Below, piece by piece: positions 25,136 through 36,941 of a stretch of 64,000 nt of DNA; position 1 is the stretch's first letter, and every line of letters starts with the position of its first letter. Position numbers and translations under genes: made by a program. Source of the stretch: Plasmodium malariae (Eukaryota > Apicomplexa > Aconoidasida > Haemosporida > Plasmodiidae); assembly GCF_900090045.1 (NCBI RefSeq), contig NW_021638287.1:31108-95107 (forward strand), read 5' to 3'. The notes beneath the pieces are model-generated. The model did not search any database, was not told the origin of the DNA, and saw only the letters and a program-made list of their open reading frames with translations.

Positions 25136-28100
25136 TTATTTTAATGACTAACTAAAATGAGTAATAATGAATATATATCTTTCTGTAAGGAACTCTCATA
25201 TAGGAAGTGATATCTATAATGTTTTCAGCGATATACATAAAAAGTATACATTTAATTCTAAAATGATATAAATACAAGTGTATAAGTGGTCTCTTTTATA
25301 TACATTAATAAAATTATATATCCCTCTTTTTTTTGTAAATTCAAATTTGTTTATTTCATTATAATTTGTATTTTAAATTATTGTTTTTTAATTAAATGTT
25401 ATGGTATAATATATACATTTGTGTATTAAAATATATTTCTATAAATATATATTTAGTCATTAAAATTAATATATTATAACAGTATACATATAATTTTATT
25501 GAACACTGATAATATATATTTATATCAAAGTGTTTTTTTTTTATTTTTCATATTGTTCTTATCTAAAATTATTATATGAAAAGGTTCTCAGGAAAATATA
25601 TTTTTGATTTAATGTTATAAATAAATGTCTTTTTTTGTATTACATGAAAAGAATTGAATGTAATTCTGTAAATTTACATACATATATATATATGTATGTC
25701 ATTTACTAAAATAACGATTTAATACAGATAAATTAATTAAATTTTATTATAAGTGTCCTAAAAAACATATTTACTGTATATATCATTTTGTCAAATTTTA
25801 TTTTTTTTGCATTGGCATATATGTGAAGTTCATTATATATAATAAAATGACATACATATTTAATTATCGATTATTTATAAGTGATAACTTGAAAATTATA
25901 AATTTTTAAAATATAATGATCGTTAAAAACATTTATTGTTTTATCATTATTCTTTGTAATATAATTAGTTAATTTTTGTAAAAATTACTTAAATATATAT
26001 AATACAGAACAATTTTATGTTAATAAGCTATCTATATTATTTGTTCTTTAAATCATCATAAGATAAAAATAATTAATGAAGTTGAATATGGCATAAATAA
26101 GTTATTAAGTTTAATTTTTTTTTTTTTATAAATATTATTTATTTATCTGTTGTAATTTAAATTCGCTCTATTTTTGTAATTGGTACAAATTTTAAAATAT
26201 TGTTGATTGTTATTAATATTTTTCAAAATAAATTTATAGGAATTATTTTATTATATTGTCAATAAAAAAATTTATGCTGTTATAATGTTTTAATAAATGA
26301 ACATGATTTTATTTGTAACGAACGTATTTGTATTATACATGTCTCTTCTTCGAATACCATGATTTAGTAATTTAATAACTACAAGATATTCCTTTTCTAT
26401 TATGCAAGAACATTAAGAAATATTCCAATGCAATACAAAATTTATATTTTAAAGCTTTTTAGAAATTAAATTATATTTTTTTTTAATTATATATTAATTC
26501 ATTTTTCCGTTTGTTTAATGTGAGTGTTGGTATTCTTTGAATAGGACAACACAGTTGTTTTTGTACACTATAAATTAGAATAGTTGTTACTTCTTATTTT
26601 ATTAATTATTTTTATTTTATTAATAATTTTATTTATTTCAATTTAAATATATGAACTCTACATTTTACATATTTTTGTTTCATTTATTCTGAATTTTTCA
26701 TCAGTTTACATTTTTATGCAAAAGTTCTATTATTTTCGTTTAGTTTCTTCATTAAAGTGTAGTGCTACAATGTACAAATATATTTTACATACTTTGAGGA
26801 ATATTAAGCGTATATTTGATGACATAATACAGAATATTTTTATGATATTTTATTGAGCATACATTTTAATATGTTACAAACAAAGTAGAAAGTTCTACAT
26901 CTATTTTTCTTTAAATTTGGAATTCAAAAATTTAAGGTATACCTTATAATTTTAAATTTAGTTAAAAAAAATTATATTCATATTAAAAATTCTTTAATTT
27001 ATATTATAATACAGGTTTTATGTAACATTTATTTTACTCTTTTGGTACATACCTAATTATATTAATTCTAGTGATTGTATAAAAATAAAATAAAATATTT
27101 TTATTTTTGAATATGTAATGAAAAAGTATTAAAAGAAATATATCTGTTTGCACTATTGACAATAGAAACAAAGGAATACAATAATTCTACTAGATATTAT
27201 CATCTTTTACATAATGTTATTCGTGATTTAATATTTTATATCAAGTGCCCTTCTGTATAAAATCTCATCAGATGTTTTTGAGAATATGAATTATACTTAT
27301 AAATATTTAAGTATATAAAGTAAAAGTTTTTTTCTTAGATTACTGTAACAATATGTATTATATGACGAAAAATAATTATAAGATATATGGTGAAATATAT
27401 ATATAAATAAAAGTTATAATTATAAAAAAAAGTTAAAAGGATTACAGTACATATATTTATTTTCCTCATGTTATTATACTTAAGTATTATAATATTTAAA
27501 ATTTTCTTTTTTCTTCTTTTAATTAAATGTACAAAAAAAAATGTTCTATCTAAATTATCCCATTTAAATTAAGATTATATCCAAATATAGTAATTACTGT
27601 ATAAATAAGTAACATTTAATAGTTTTTTATATTTTTTTGTTTTATTGTTGGATTTTCTACAAAAATACATTTTTATGTAATTAGATGTGTATATAAAAAA
27701 ATAATAAAAATAAATTTTGTATGCTACTTATAGTACATAAAGATTATAATATTGAATAAATCTAAATGGACGCAAAGCATAACATATTATTTGAGGAAGT
27801 AGAGTAAAAAGAAGGAATATAGAAAATGTAATAGAAATATATATAAGAAAAAAAATAAAAAGAAAAATAACATATGTGAAAAAATTTATATGAAAACTTA
27901 TATTAAATTTAGTAAATGTTATAATTATATATAAAAACAAATTATTCATAATAACATATAGTTTTATGAATTATTTTTTTTACTTTTTGCGCATATTTAC
28001 TTTTTATTTTCTTTTAAGTTCATGTTACTTCCTAGATTTATAGTATCATTTTTAAAATATTTGCTCTGTTTTTAGTAATTTATAACATATTTTGTTTTTA

Positions 28101-29427
28101 TATTTAGTGATTTATCTTATTAATTCTTTAAAACCGTGTTTTTCTCTTAACACTTGTTTGAATGAAATGTACAATATCTATAAAAATTAAGTTATCATAT
28201 TATAAATAATGAGAAATGCCGTTATATATTAGAGTGTCAGGTTAAGATTATTCATGAAAAATGGTTCATTTTCGTTGGTAGAAAATTGTTTTATGTAAGA
28301 ATTGTATGACTAAGATCGTTAAAATTATGTATTATAACTATTTACAATAAAATTAAAGTATAGTTATATTTATTATATTATTATTACAATTATGTAATTT
28401 TTAATTCATTTCCATTATATAAAAATTACTTGAATACCTATGTTATAATAAATTAATAGTAACAAATAATATGAGTATGCATAATTATTGAAAGTTTAGA
28501 CATGTGAATTTCTAAAACAAAATTATCTTATAACATTATATTTGATAGAGGAACAACTACTTTTTATTATTATTTTTTCTTTTATTATATTATGAGATCA
28601 TTTCTTTTAATTATATATAAATAAGTAAGAACAAAATTGAGAAAATTAAGTAGAATTATTTTAAAACATTAAAATTATAAATAAAAATAATGAGTGATAA
28701 TTTATTTACCTTTAAAATATATAACGTTTTATATAATTGCTATTTATATTTTTTAAATATATTATAGACTATTGTAAGTAAAAATGCTATAATTAATATA
28801 TCATAATATGCTTAATAATGTATTTCTTCATTAATTTACCATCACCGTTACTTTAATATTATAATAATTAATATTTATTAAGAATAATAACCAATTTTTC
28901 CAAAATATATTGTTTTAAAAATTATATTTATTAACAGAATACTTTGTTAAATTTTCTTACAATTATCTCATTATATAGTAAATATATTCTCTGTATTATC
29001 TATGTCCTATATTCTACCTATTCTATACGAGATTAATATTTAAAAATATTAATAAATATTATATTTACTTTTTATTTTATTTCAAAAAGAGTTGATAGAA
29101 TTACAATTTAACTACATTTCCATTCTAAAAAAATCAAAATAATTTATATATTTGAATATTCATTAGTGAAATAATTTTAAATTATTTAAGTTTAAATTAG
29201 TTTTATACAAATAATTTTAATATATTACTTTTATAATATTTTTTTATTGTCTTTTTCTCTGTCCCTTTTGTAAAAACCATTATAGTTATATACATTTTAT
29301 TTACATATAAAAAAAAAGAAAAACGAATAAATAAATGAACAATATATAATTCTATATCTTAGGAAAATATTTTTTTAATTTTAATATTTTGTTTAATGAA
29401 TATATTAGAATATTAAAAATATATATA
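25136..29427. other. Intergenic with a possible fam exon-1 relic
   Basis: No intact gene. A weakly fam-like stretch at 26,298-26,363 (start codon, hydrophobic reading, ACATGTC) is preceded by box-like sequences at 26,028 and 26,081, but no exon 2 follows. The short minus-strand hydrophobic frame at 27,728-27,949 is not supported. Confidence 0.55.
28989..29176 (+). promoter_or_regulatory. Shared upstream boxes of fam gene
   Basis: A distal TCTGTATTATCTATGTCCTA-like box lies at 28989-29013. The proximal box at 29151-29176 (TTTGAATATTCATTAGTGAA) is the most diverged of the set and ends about 252 bases before the ATG. Confidence 0.35.
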
Positions 29428-30401
29428 ATGGAACAAAAAATTAAGTTAATTTTATTTATTAAAATTTTTTTATTTGTATTTTCATTTTGGATATGCCATC
29501 TTAACAGTGATCTGGTATGCTTATATTATTCATAAATATTTTAATTATTAATATTAAATGCATTCTATTTTTATTAATTCTGTTTTTTGGCTTGATATTA
29601 TATATTTTTCAAATAATAATTATATAAAAATTGTTTTTTTAGAGAAGGTTTGAAGGATTTTTTAATGAGAAATACATGGTTTATAGAAAATTACATACAG
29701 GAACTTATCGATTTTTAGCAAATTGTAAGAACAATATAGAAAAAAGTATTACAGGGTTAAAAGAAGATGTAACAAATTATGGAAGAAAAGAAAAAAAATA
29801 TATCTACAATACTCAAAAAGGAACCAACGCAAAGAATAAACATTCACATGGATTGTTATCAGAACATGCATCGGCTTATAGAAAAGCTATGAAAAATAAG
29901 TCTTGTATATTTGAAACAAAAAAATATTCACATCTTGAAAAAAAAATATTCAAAGAACTTGATTATCAGAATTTTCTTGAGAAAAACAAGATAATTAGTG
30001 ATAGGTTGTGCAAAAAAATAATACGTAAAAAATACGGATTACGATTTGTTATACCTTCATTATTGTTTTTTTTGTTGTCATTAGGGCTCATATTAGATTT
30101 ATCTGTTGATTATGGGTTATTACGTGGGTTTTATTATATAATGAGTCTTATATGTTCAAAGGATTGGGCAAAAAATTTACGGAATTTATTGAAGCATGAA
30201 TCTGTTTCTGCTTTTTTCCAGCCTATGGAACAAATAACTGGAAGTAACGGAAAACATTATTATATTTATACACCAGGTTTTTTTGGTACGCTAATATATT
30301 TCACATCTTTTTTTATTCTTGGAGTTACAATTATATCAGGTATTATTTATTACCATAAAAAAGTTAAAAAATATGAAAAAATTAAATTCAAGAAAAGGTA
30401 A
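29428..30401 (+). CDS. fam-l-type exported protein
   Basis: Two-exon gene, 281 aa. Exon 1 (29428-29514) encodes a 29-residue hydrophobic signal with the W-I-C-H-L motif. The intron is 29515-29642. Exon 2 (29643-30401) has RKLHTGTYRFLAN (RxL export-like motif about 20 residues after the signal), the YSHLEKKIFKELDY block, the IRKKYGLR motif just before membrane span 1 (about residues 163-182), a ~60-residue loop, span 2 (about 243-265), and the tail YYHKKVKKYEKIKFKKR. This is the pattern I recall as P. malariae fam-l, and it is the best family match in the window. It is uninterrupted and on the + strand like all other fam genes here. It has no adjacent partner, unlike the pairs in the two duplicated blocks. 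Confidence 0.87.
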
Positions 30402-31069
30402 AATGAATAATAAGTATATTTGTTATATATATAAGTCTTTAATATAAGGTAATAACTGTATAATCTTTACATATGTACTTATTGCATATATATATATTGC
30501 TTTTTTTTTATAATTGCGCATATCGATGTATAATCTTTCTGATGCATAAAAGAAAAAAATATATGTTCCTAGCTTGTGGTTATCAATGTTTTAATATTTT
30601 TTAATTTGTATTATAAAGTGTTACTTATTTTAAACTTAATCATATGGTTTAGTATGTACATCATTGCATTTAAATAGAATTTCATTAAAAATACATTTAT
30701 ATAGATTAAATTAATGTATAATAGGAAAATTAGTGGAATTTCATTAATTGGTTATAATTTATAACTGAAATAAACTACTATAATTTTAGTTTTTATACAC
30801 TGTTATTTTAAAATTATTATTTTGGGAATTAATAGAAAAATGTGTTATTCATTTTTTTGTTAACAATAAATGTGTCTTTTTACTTTTTATTACCTATATT
30901 GTTTTTATTATAGAATATAAAATATTATATTAGCAATATATGGATGTTTTTTTTCTAAAATGTGATTTACACCGTTAGAGTAAAAAAGGTCACATTGTAA
31001 AAATAAGGATAATAAAATTATCTTATAATGTTGTTCCGGATAAAATATATTACTGAAGACATACAGAAT

Positions 31070-31088
31070 AAAAAAAAAAAAAAAAAAA
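31070..31088. repeat. Poly(A) tract, 19 A
   Basis: Uninterrupted A run in intergenic DNA. Confidence 0.9.
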
Positions 31089-33085
31089 CATTTTATTTAC
31101 ACAAGTACATATATACTGCTTGTACACAAATATATATAAAAAATTAATAAAAAGAATAAAATTGATAATTGAGGTATTATAAAAAAACAAATGAATAATT
31201 ATGCATCTTTTAGAAAATTATTTATTGAGAATATAATCATATATTTATAAAAAAGAATAAAGATATATATGATGCTTAAAATATGTATATCACTACTAAT
31301 TAACCATATTTTATATTAACATTGTGTACTGTTATGGAATATAAAGAAAAAAAGGAACTTAGACACGGAATAGAAAAATAAATTAAATAAAATGTTGAAT
31401 TCACTTATATATGTATAATTAATAAATGAAAATTAAATATCATTTAAATTTATAATATGCAAAAAGTAATTTCCAGGTGTATTTATTTTACCAGTGACCA
31501 AACAATATTATCTGGCGAAATTAAAATTTTCAAATAAAGAATAGTGTTTTATAGGAATAATATTATAGATTTAATTTTATATCTAAAACACTTCAATTTT
31601 CAGAATAATACTTTTATTAATGAAAAATTATTCTAATTTATATGTGACTAATGTTTGTTTACATTCAGTTAATATATTATAGCAAATAGGACAAATTATA
31701 CATATAATAATATTTTTTCTTTGAAAATTTACGTAATATATTGAAATAAAAATAAAAACAAAGATAGATATAGCAAAAAAAAAAATTCCGTAAAAAATGT
31801 TGTAAAAATATAAATTTGAACAAACAAAAATTTATTTATAAAATTCTCTTGATTTATATAAAAGATATGCTTTAAAAAAAAAAAATTAACAAAAATATTA
31901 TAAATATTAAAATTGTTATAAAGAATTATATATACATAATTATTTGACAGTTTAATGTGACTTTAACGTTAAATTATTGATTATTTTGCATTATAATAAG
32001 AAAACATATGTAAAATATATAAAAAATGAGTTAACTAAAATTCATTAGAACAAAGATATCAAGATTACGGACTATAAAAAATTAAATGATAATTCGAAGT
32101 AGTGAAGAAATTATTAGTTAAAAACAAATATATTGTTTTTATAAAATAATACTATAAAATTATTAATTTTCTTGGCAATTATTTATGTACTGTAATTCAA
32201 TCATATAACATAATATATTATAAATATATTTCCGATTTATATAATTCTTCTGATATATAAAGAATCAATAGCGGATGATATAAAATATCGTCTTATACAT
32301 TTATTGAATTTATATTAATCGCAGATTACTACGTTAATTTATGTTTTTCATTTATATATATAAATACAGCTTCGTAAAAAAAATTTTGTTTATATATTTA
32401 GATGTTTAAATATGTATGAATTGATATTTTTGAAGTATTTTACTTATTTTATTATATATATTTATTAAATATATAATAAATTCTCTCTTAAAATAATATA
32501 CCATTTTTTTTATGAATAAATTCAGGATATGGTTTGACTATGCATATATATATAAATCTAGAGGAAATATTTTTCATATTTAAAAATCAAATAATAAATA
32601 ACTTCATAATATTTTTTTTTTAAATTCTGTGTTTCTGTGTACTTACTTATAAATAGATAGCATATTATTATATGAATAAAGAGTTTTTATTTTTTTAAAA
32701 CAATAAAATTACTATGTAAGAAAAATAAATTTTCATAAATTTCACTAACCGTAAAGTTGTTAATTATTAAAAAACATTTATACTTATGTGAATTATTAAT
32801 TGACATTACTCAGTTCATTTCCTAATATCACAAAATGATCCTTAACCTGGTTCCAATAAAATAATTCATTAATATGAACAAGAAATAACACATGGAAGTT
32901 CCCTTTTTTTTTAATTTTGTATATAACATATGAATTACTAGGTTCATTATGTGAAAAAAGTTATTTAACTGATTGCACATTTTTATTCATGATACATTTT
33001 GAATATAAGTGGGAAATTAATAAATGATCAAATTATCTTTATGTGATAAAATTTTTTTAGATTACTACTCTTAAAAAAAAAAATT

Positions 33086-33120
33086 ATATATATATATATA
33101 TTATATATATACATATATAC
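33086..33120. repeat. TA-rich microsatellite
   Basis: Interrupted TA repeat between the convergent fam and STP1 genes. Confidence 0.8.
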
Positions 33121-34324
33121 GAATTCATAAATATACAATTATATGTGTTAAAACTATAAAATTTTTTATAAAAATCTTTTTAAATTAGTTTAGAAACAAT
33201 ATTTATACTTTGAAGTTATCCAAAATATTATAATCTTTTGCTTTAGTTAACAGAATATCTTAGATGTGAAAAATAATTAACAAAAAAAACGGAAAACATA
33301 TATATATTCCTTTTTTTTTTTTTTTTTATTTTTGTAAACATAAAGTACCTAAAATAAAGAATGTAATATACTATTGCTATGTGTGTTACATAACTGAATT
33401 ATATATTTAATTTTTAAAAATGCATTATTTCCATATTACCTATTAATAAAAGAATAACTATATTTTTAAAATTTCATTTAGGTTAATAAAAAATTGATTA
33501 ATCTTTATATTATATTGTATGTATCAATATATGCCGTTCAGCGTAACGTGTAACTGTGTATTTTAACGTGAAACCAAATAAAAATATAAAAGAATTGTGA
33601 TCATTCATTTTTATCGTAGAGTAATATTAATGTTATTATTATTAAACATAATATAAATTAATTCCTTTTAAGAAATACATAATATTATATTGTTGTGAAT
33701 TATAAAATTTAATTAATAAATATAAGTTTAAACAAATTAATAATATAGGAAAACTGAGAAAAACTTAAAAAATAAAATAATAAATATGTAATAAAATTCT
33801 TATATAGGGTCATAATATACTTTACAATGTTACATTTGTGAGAACCTGGTTTGCAAAACAACAAATGTATTATTCTGAAAATACCAAAATATTTATGCAA
33901 TTTAAAAATATAAGATATAAATTTCAATATATATCTTAATATATTATTGTAAGAATTTATTTATTAAAGAAAAAAATAAGAGAATATTGCTTTAAATATC
34001 ATTAATAAATGTTTTTACATTTAATATATTAGAATTTTGCGCATATATATATATATATTAATTCCTTATTTTATTGAATCTGCTGTAATACAACATTATT
34101 AAACATATGCATAAAAAAACAAAGAAGCTATATGACATTGAAATATTTTTAATATAAATGAATTCCTTACTTTATATTTTATGCCTTATTTTCTTTTTTA
34201 TATTTTTAGTTACTTTATACTGTTCTTATACTTTATTTCCTTTTGGTATAAAAAAAGTTAGGAAGATTGTTTTATAGATTTCAGATTTATATTAAGCAAC
34301 TATTGAATATATTCTTATCAATTT

Positions 34325-36941
34325 CTAGGTTGTACTGTTATAATATTTGTCAATATTACTTACACATTCTGTGGAATTTACATAAGTTACTTCTTCTCCT
34401 ATCCAATCGTTCATCTCTTTTCTAAAGAAGTTCTCCTCTATATTATTTTGAATATCGCTATTTTTGCTATTTTCATAAACGTTACTATACTTTTCAATAA
34501 ATTTGTCTGAAATTTCTGGTATTTTTTCTGAATTTTTTTTAGTTTTCCTTATATTTATGAAACTATCTAAATGTAATTCTCTATCTTCTATATACTCCTC
34601 TTTTTTGCATTCTTCTAATATTGTCATAAGTACTAATATACAAAGTTTTGATAGTAATTTTTTTTTTATATATTTATATAATTCTTCATAATTTTTTCTG
34701 TGTTCCAGTTCTTCTATATTTATTAGTGACACATCATTTGATTTTTCTTCATTTATGTATTCATCTAATATATTCTGGTTAACCTCTGATAATTCATTAA
34801 ACCAGTTTTGTTCAATATATTGTTTTAGAATATTTCCCTTTTCTGATATCCACCTCCTCCATACATCTTTCTCTCTTTCCAAGAACAGAATATTTTTATA
34901 TTTATTCGATGACTTATTTTTTAATTCTTCCATTCCTTTTATGTATGATTTTTCTTTTTTCCAATCATTTTTCAAATTATTAAACCAGTCCACTTTTTTA
35001 AATTTATCAGAAATATTTTTATGTCTTTCTATCCACTTGTTCCATAAGATTTTTTGTTTTTCAATATGACCGTAACTTTTAATGTTTTTCATTATTAGAT
35101 CAGCATTTGTTAAATTAGAATGAGTTCCATATCTTTCTTTTGTTAATACATCTAGGCATATTTCTAAAAATTCTCCTTTTTTGTAATTCCATTCTTCATT
35201 TTTCCATTCTTGAAGCACTTCCATATGTACTTCTATAATAGTTTTGGACCTTTTCTTTTTTTGCTTTGATTCACGTAAATTTTTTATCATGTTATGTTCA
35301 AGTATTTTTATTCTTTTAGTAATTTCTTCATCATCATAACACGGGTGTTCCAAATGATTATGAGTTAAAAATTCTTTTTTTCTGTCCGAATGTGAAGGTA
35401 TTAGTATTTTAAGAAATTTTGCTTGTCTTCTTTTTATCTTCTTTTTTTTTTTTAACTGTCCCATTAATGTGTACTTTCATATAAAAAATACATATTCATG
35501 AAATATATTATTACTGAAAACTAATGATTATAATGTTTTTAATACTTAAGTTTTATTTTACTTTAATAAAAAGAGAAAATACGATAATAATTAGGAAGCT
35601 TATTAAAATAGATGATATGTATTTGTTAGATGAATTTCCTACTGGATCTATAATATCGTTTTAAATATATATGTCATATATTGTTGTTAATTCATAATTA
35701 GTAAAATAAGATGCATTACAGTTACCTGAAGTTACAGAAGGTATAGTTGAAGCTAAAGAACTTGGAGGGGATTTTGATATTGTAGAAGATAGTGTACTTT
35801 CGGAAGGTTTTTGTGCTTTTGTGTCTAGCGGAACTGAAGCAAGAGCTACAGATTCACCTGATACTTCTGGGGATGGTTGGGAATTTGAGAGAAGTGTTAG
35901 TGTCTGAGACTCTAAAGAATTTTCAGAATTAACTTCAACTTCCTTAGATGGAGTTTCAAGTGATGAAAAATGAGCTTGTGTTTTTACGTCAGGTGGAGAT
36001 TCAGATTCCTGTATATTTTTCTCCTCATGGTGATTTTGTTTTGTATCTTGATTCACTTGATTAGTGGCAGATCCCTCTGTACGTTTAGTTTGTTCGGCTT
36101 GTTCGGGTGAATCATGTAATACAGATGATTCCCCCCTTTTTTCTTTATCTTTTGTTTGTGAACCTATTTCTTCATTTACAGATTCACCTTCACGAGGTTG
36201 TAATTTATTTACTGGGGGGCAGTCAGTACGTTTTTTGAAAGTTTGATCATCCATTAAGTCGCATATAACTTCTGAACGTCTTTTTTTTTTTTTTTGGTCT
36301 GTTTTTTGGTAGCATGTTCCAAAAAGGATTTTCTTTTCCTCAAAATAGTTCTTCATTTTATCAATCCACTCATTATATTCATTACATTTGCTTGAATAAC
36401 TATCAGAATTCTTTGATTTTTTACTTAAACGTTTTATTTCTTCTAGATATTCATTTTTCATTTTACAGAAATCTACTTCTTCATAATTTAATTCTAAAAT
36501 TTGTTTATCTTTTTCCTCTAAAATTAAAGGACATCCTCCATATTTGATTAGATTTTTATAGTAACCTTTTAACCAATAATTTAGTGTTCCCTTCCACGTA
36601 ACTTTAAAATGTTCATAATATTTTGGTGGATTATTATTTTTAATTAGATAATCAGCCAAATATCTGCATCCCTCCCTAAATTTATTTTTATTATGCTCGT
36701 TAATTAAGGAACTGGTTTTTTGTATTACTTTATTTTCAATATTTTTAAACTGTAACAGTCTAGAGATCATTAAATTTTGTGCACCATAGGATCTATAATT
36801 CTGTAATTAAAAAAATTATAATTATTTAAGCATTAACTATTGGGTTAGTTTTATTATCACTTTTTTATCATAAATAAATTATGCATAAATTTAAGCTTAT
36901 TAAAAAACATTAAATCCCACCTTGGAAAAACAATTATCCAT
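34325..36941 (-). CDS. STP1/SURFIN-like surface protein, four exons
   Basis: Inferred product 776 aa. Exon 1 (36941-36921) encodes seven residues, MDNCFSK. Exon 2 (36800-35726) encodes NYRSYG, a domain with YLADYLIK, YWLKGYY and GGCPLILEEKDK motifs typical of STP1, a KKKKRR patch near residue 178, and a Ser/Pro/Glu/Thr-rich low-complexity region (about 207-365). Exon 3 (35647-35562) encodes a membrane span (about 376-392) and joins exon 2 in phase 1, making a split Asp codon. Exon 4 (35473-34325) begins YTLMGQLKKKKK and has EVLQEWKNEEW...KGEFLEICLDVL (residues 474-507), as in SURFIN and PfEMP1-type tails, then two W..WI...WFN.L repeats (538-561, 599-622). Introns are 120, 78 and 88 bases, all GT/AG. 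There is no signal peptide. It is the only convincing minus-strand gene. Opening without exon 1 at the ATG ending 36,770 is possible. Confidence 0.87.

Larger units (their letters stand above)
30402..34324. other. Intergenic between fam gene and STP1
   Basis: 3.9 kb without a supportable gene, lying between convergent genes (fam on +, STP1 on -). It contains long homopolymers at 31,070-31,088 (A) and 33,311-33,327 (T) and a TA-rich microsatellite near 33,086-33,120. Confidence 0.65.

Noticed and set aside
27728..27949. 73-residue minus-strand hydrophobic frame
   Set aside because: Composition (Ile, Phe, Leu, Tyr, Thr) is what A/T-rich DNA gives by chance; no splice partner or family motif.
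33709..33927. 72-residue minus-strand frame
   Set aside because: Chance hydrophobic reading in intergenic DNA, with no neighbours or motifs to support it.
34503..35069. Plus-strand frames over the STP1 tail exon
   Set aside because: They lie antisense to a convincing coding exon and have the Phe/Leu/Ser-rich composition expected of the reverse of a Lys/Glu-rich exon.
36064..36547. Plus-strand frames over STP1 exon 2
   Set aside because: Antisense shadows of a well-supported exon, with no family similarity of their own.
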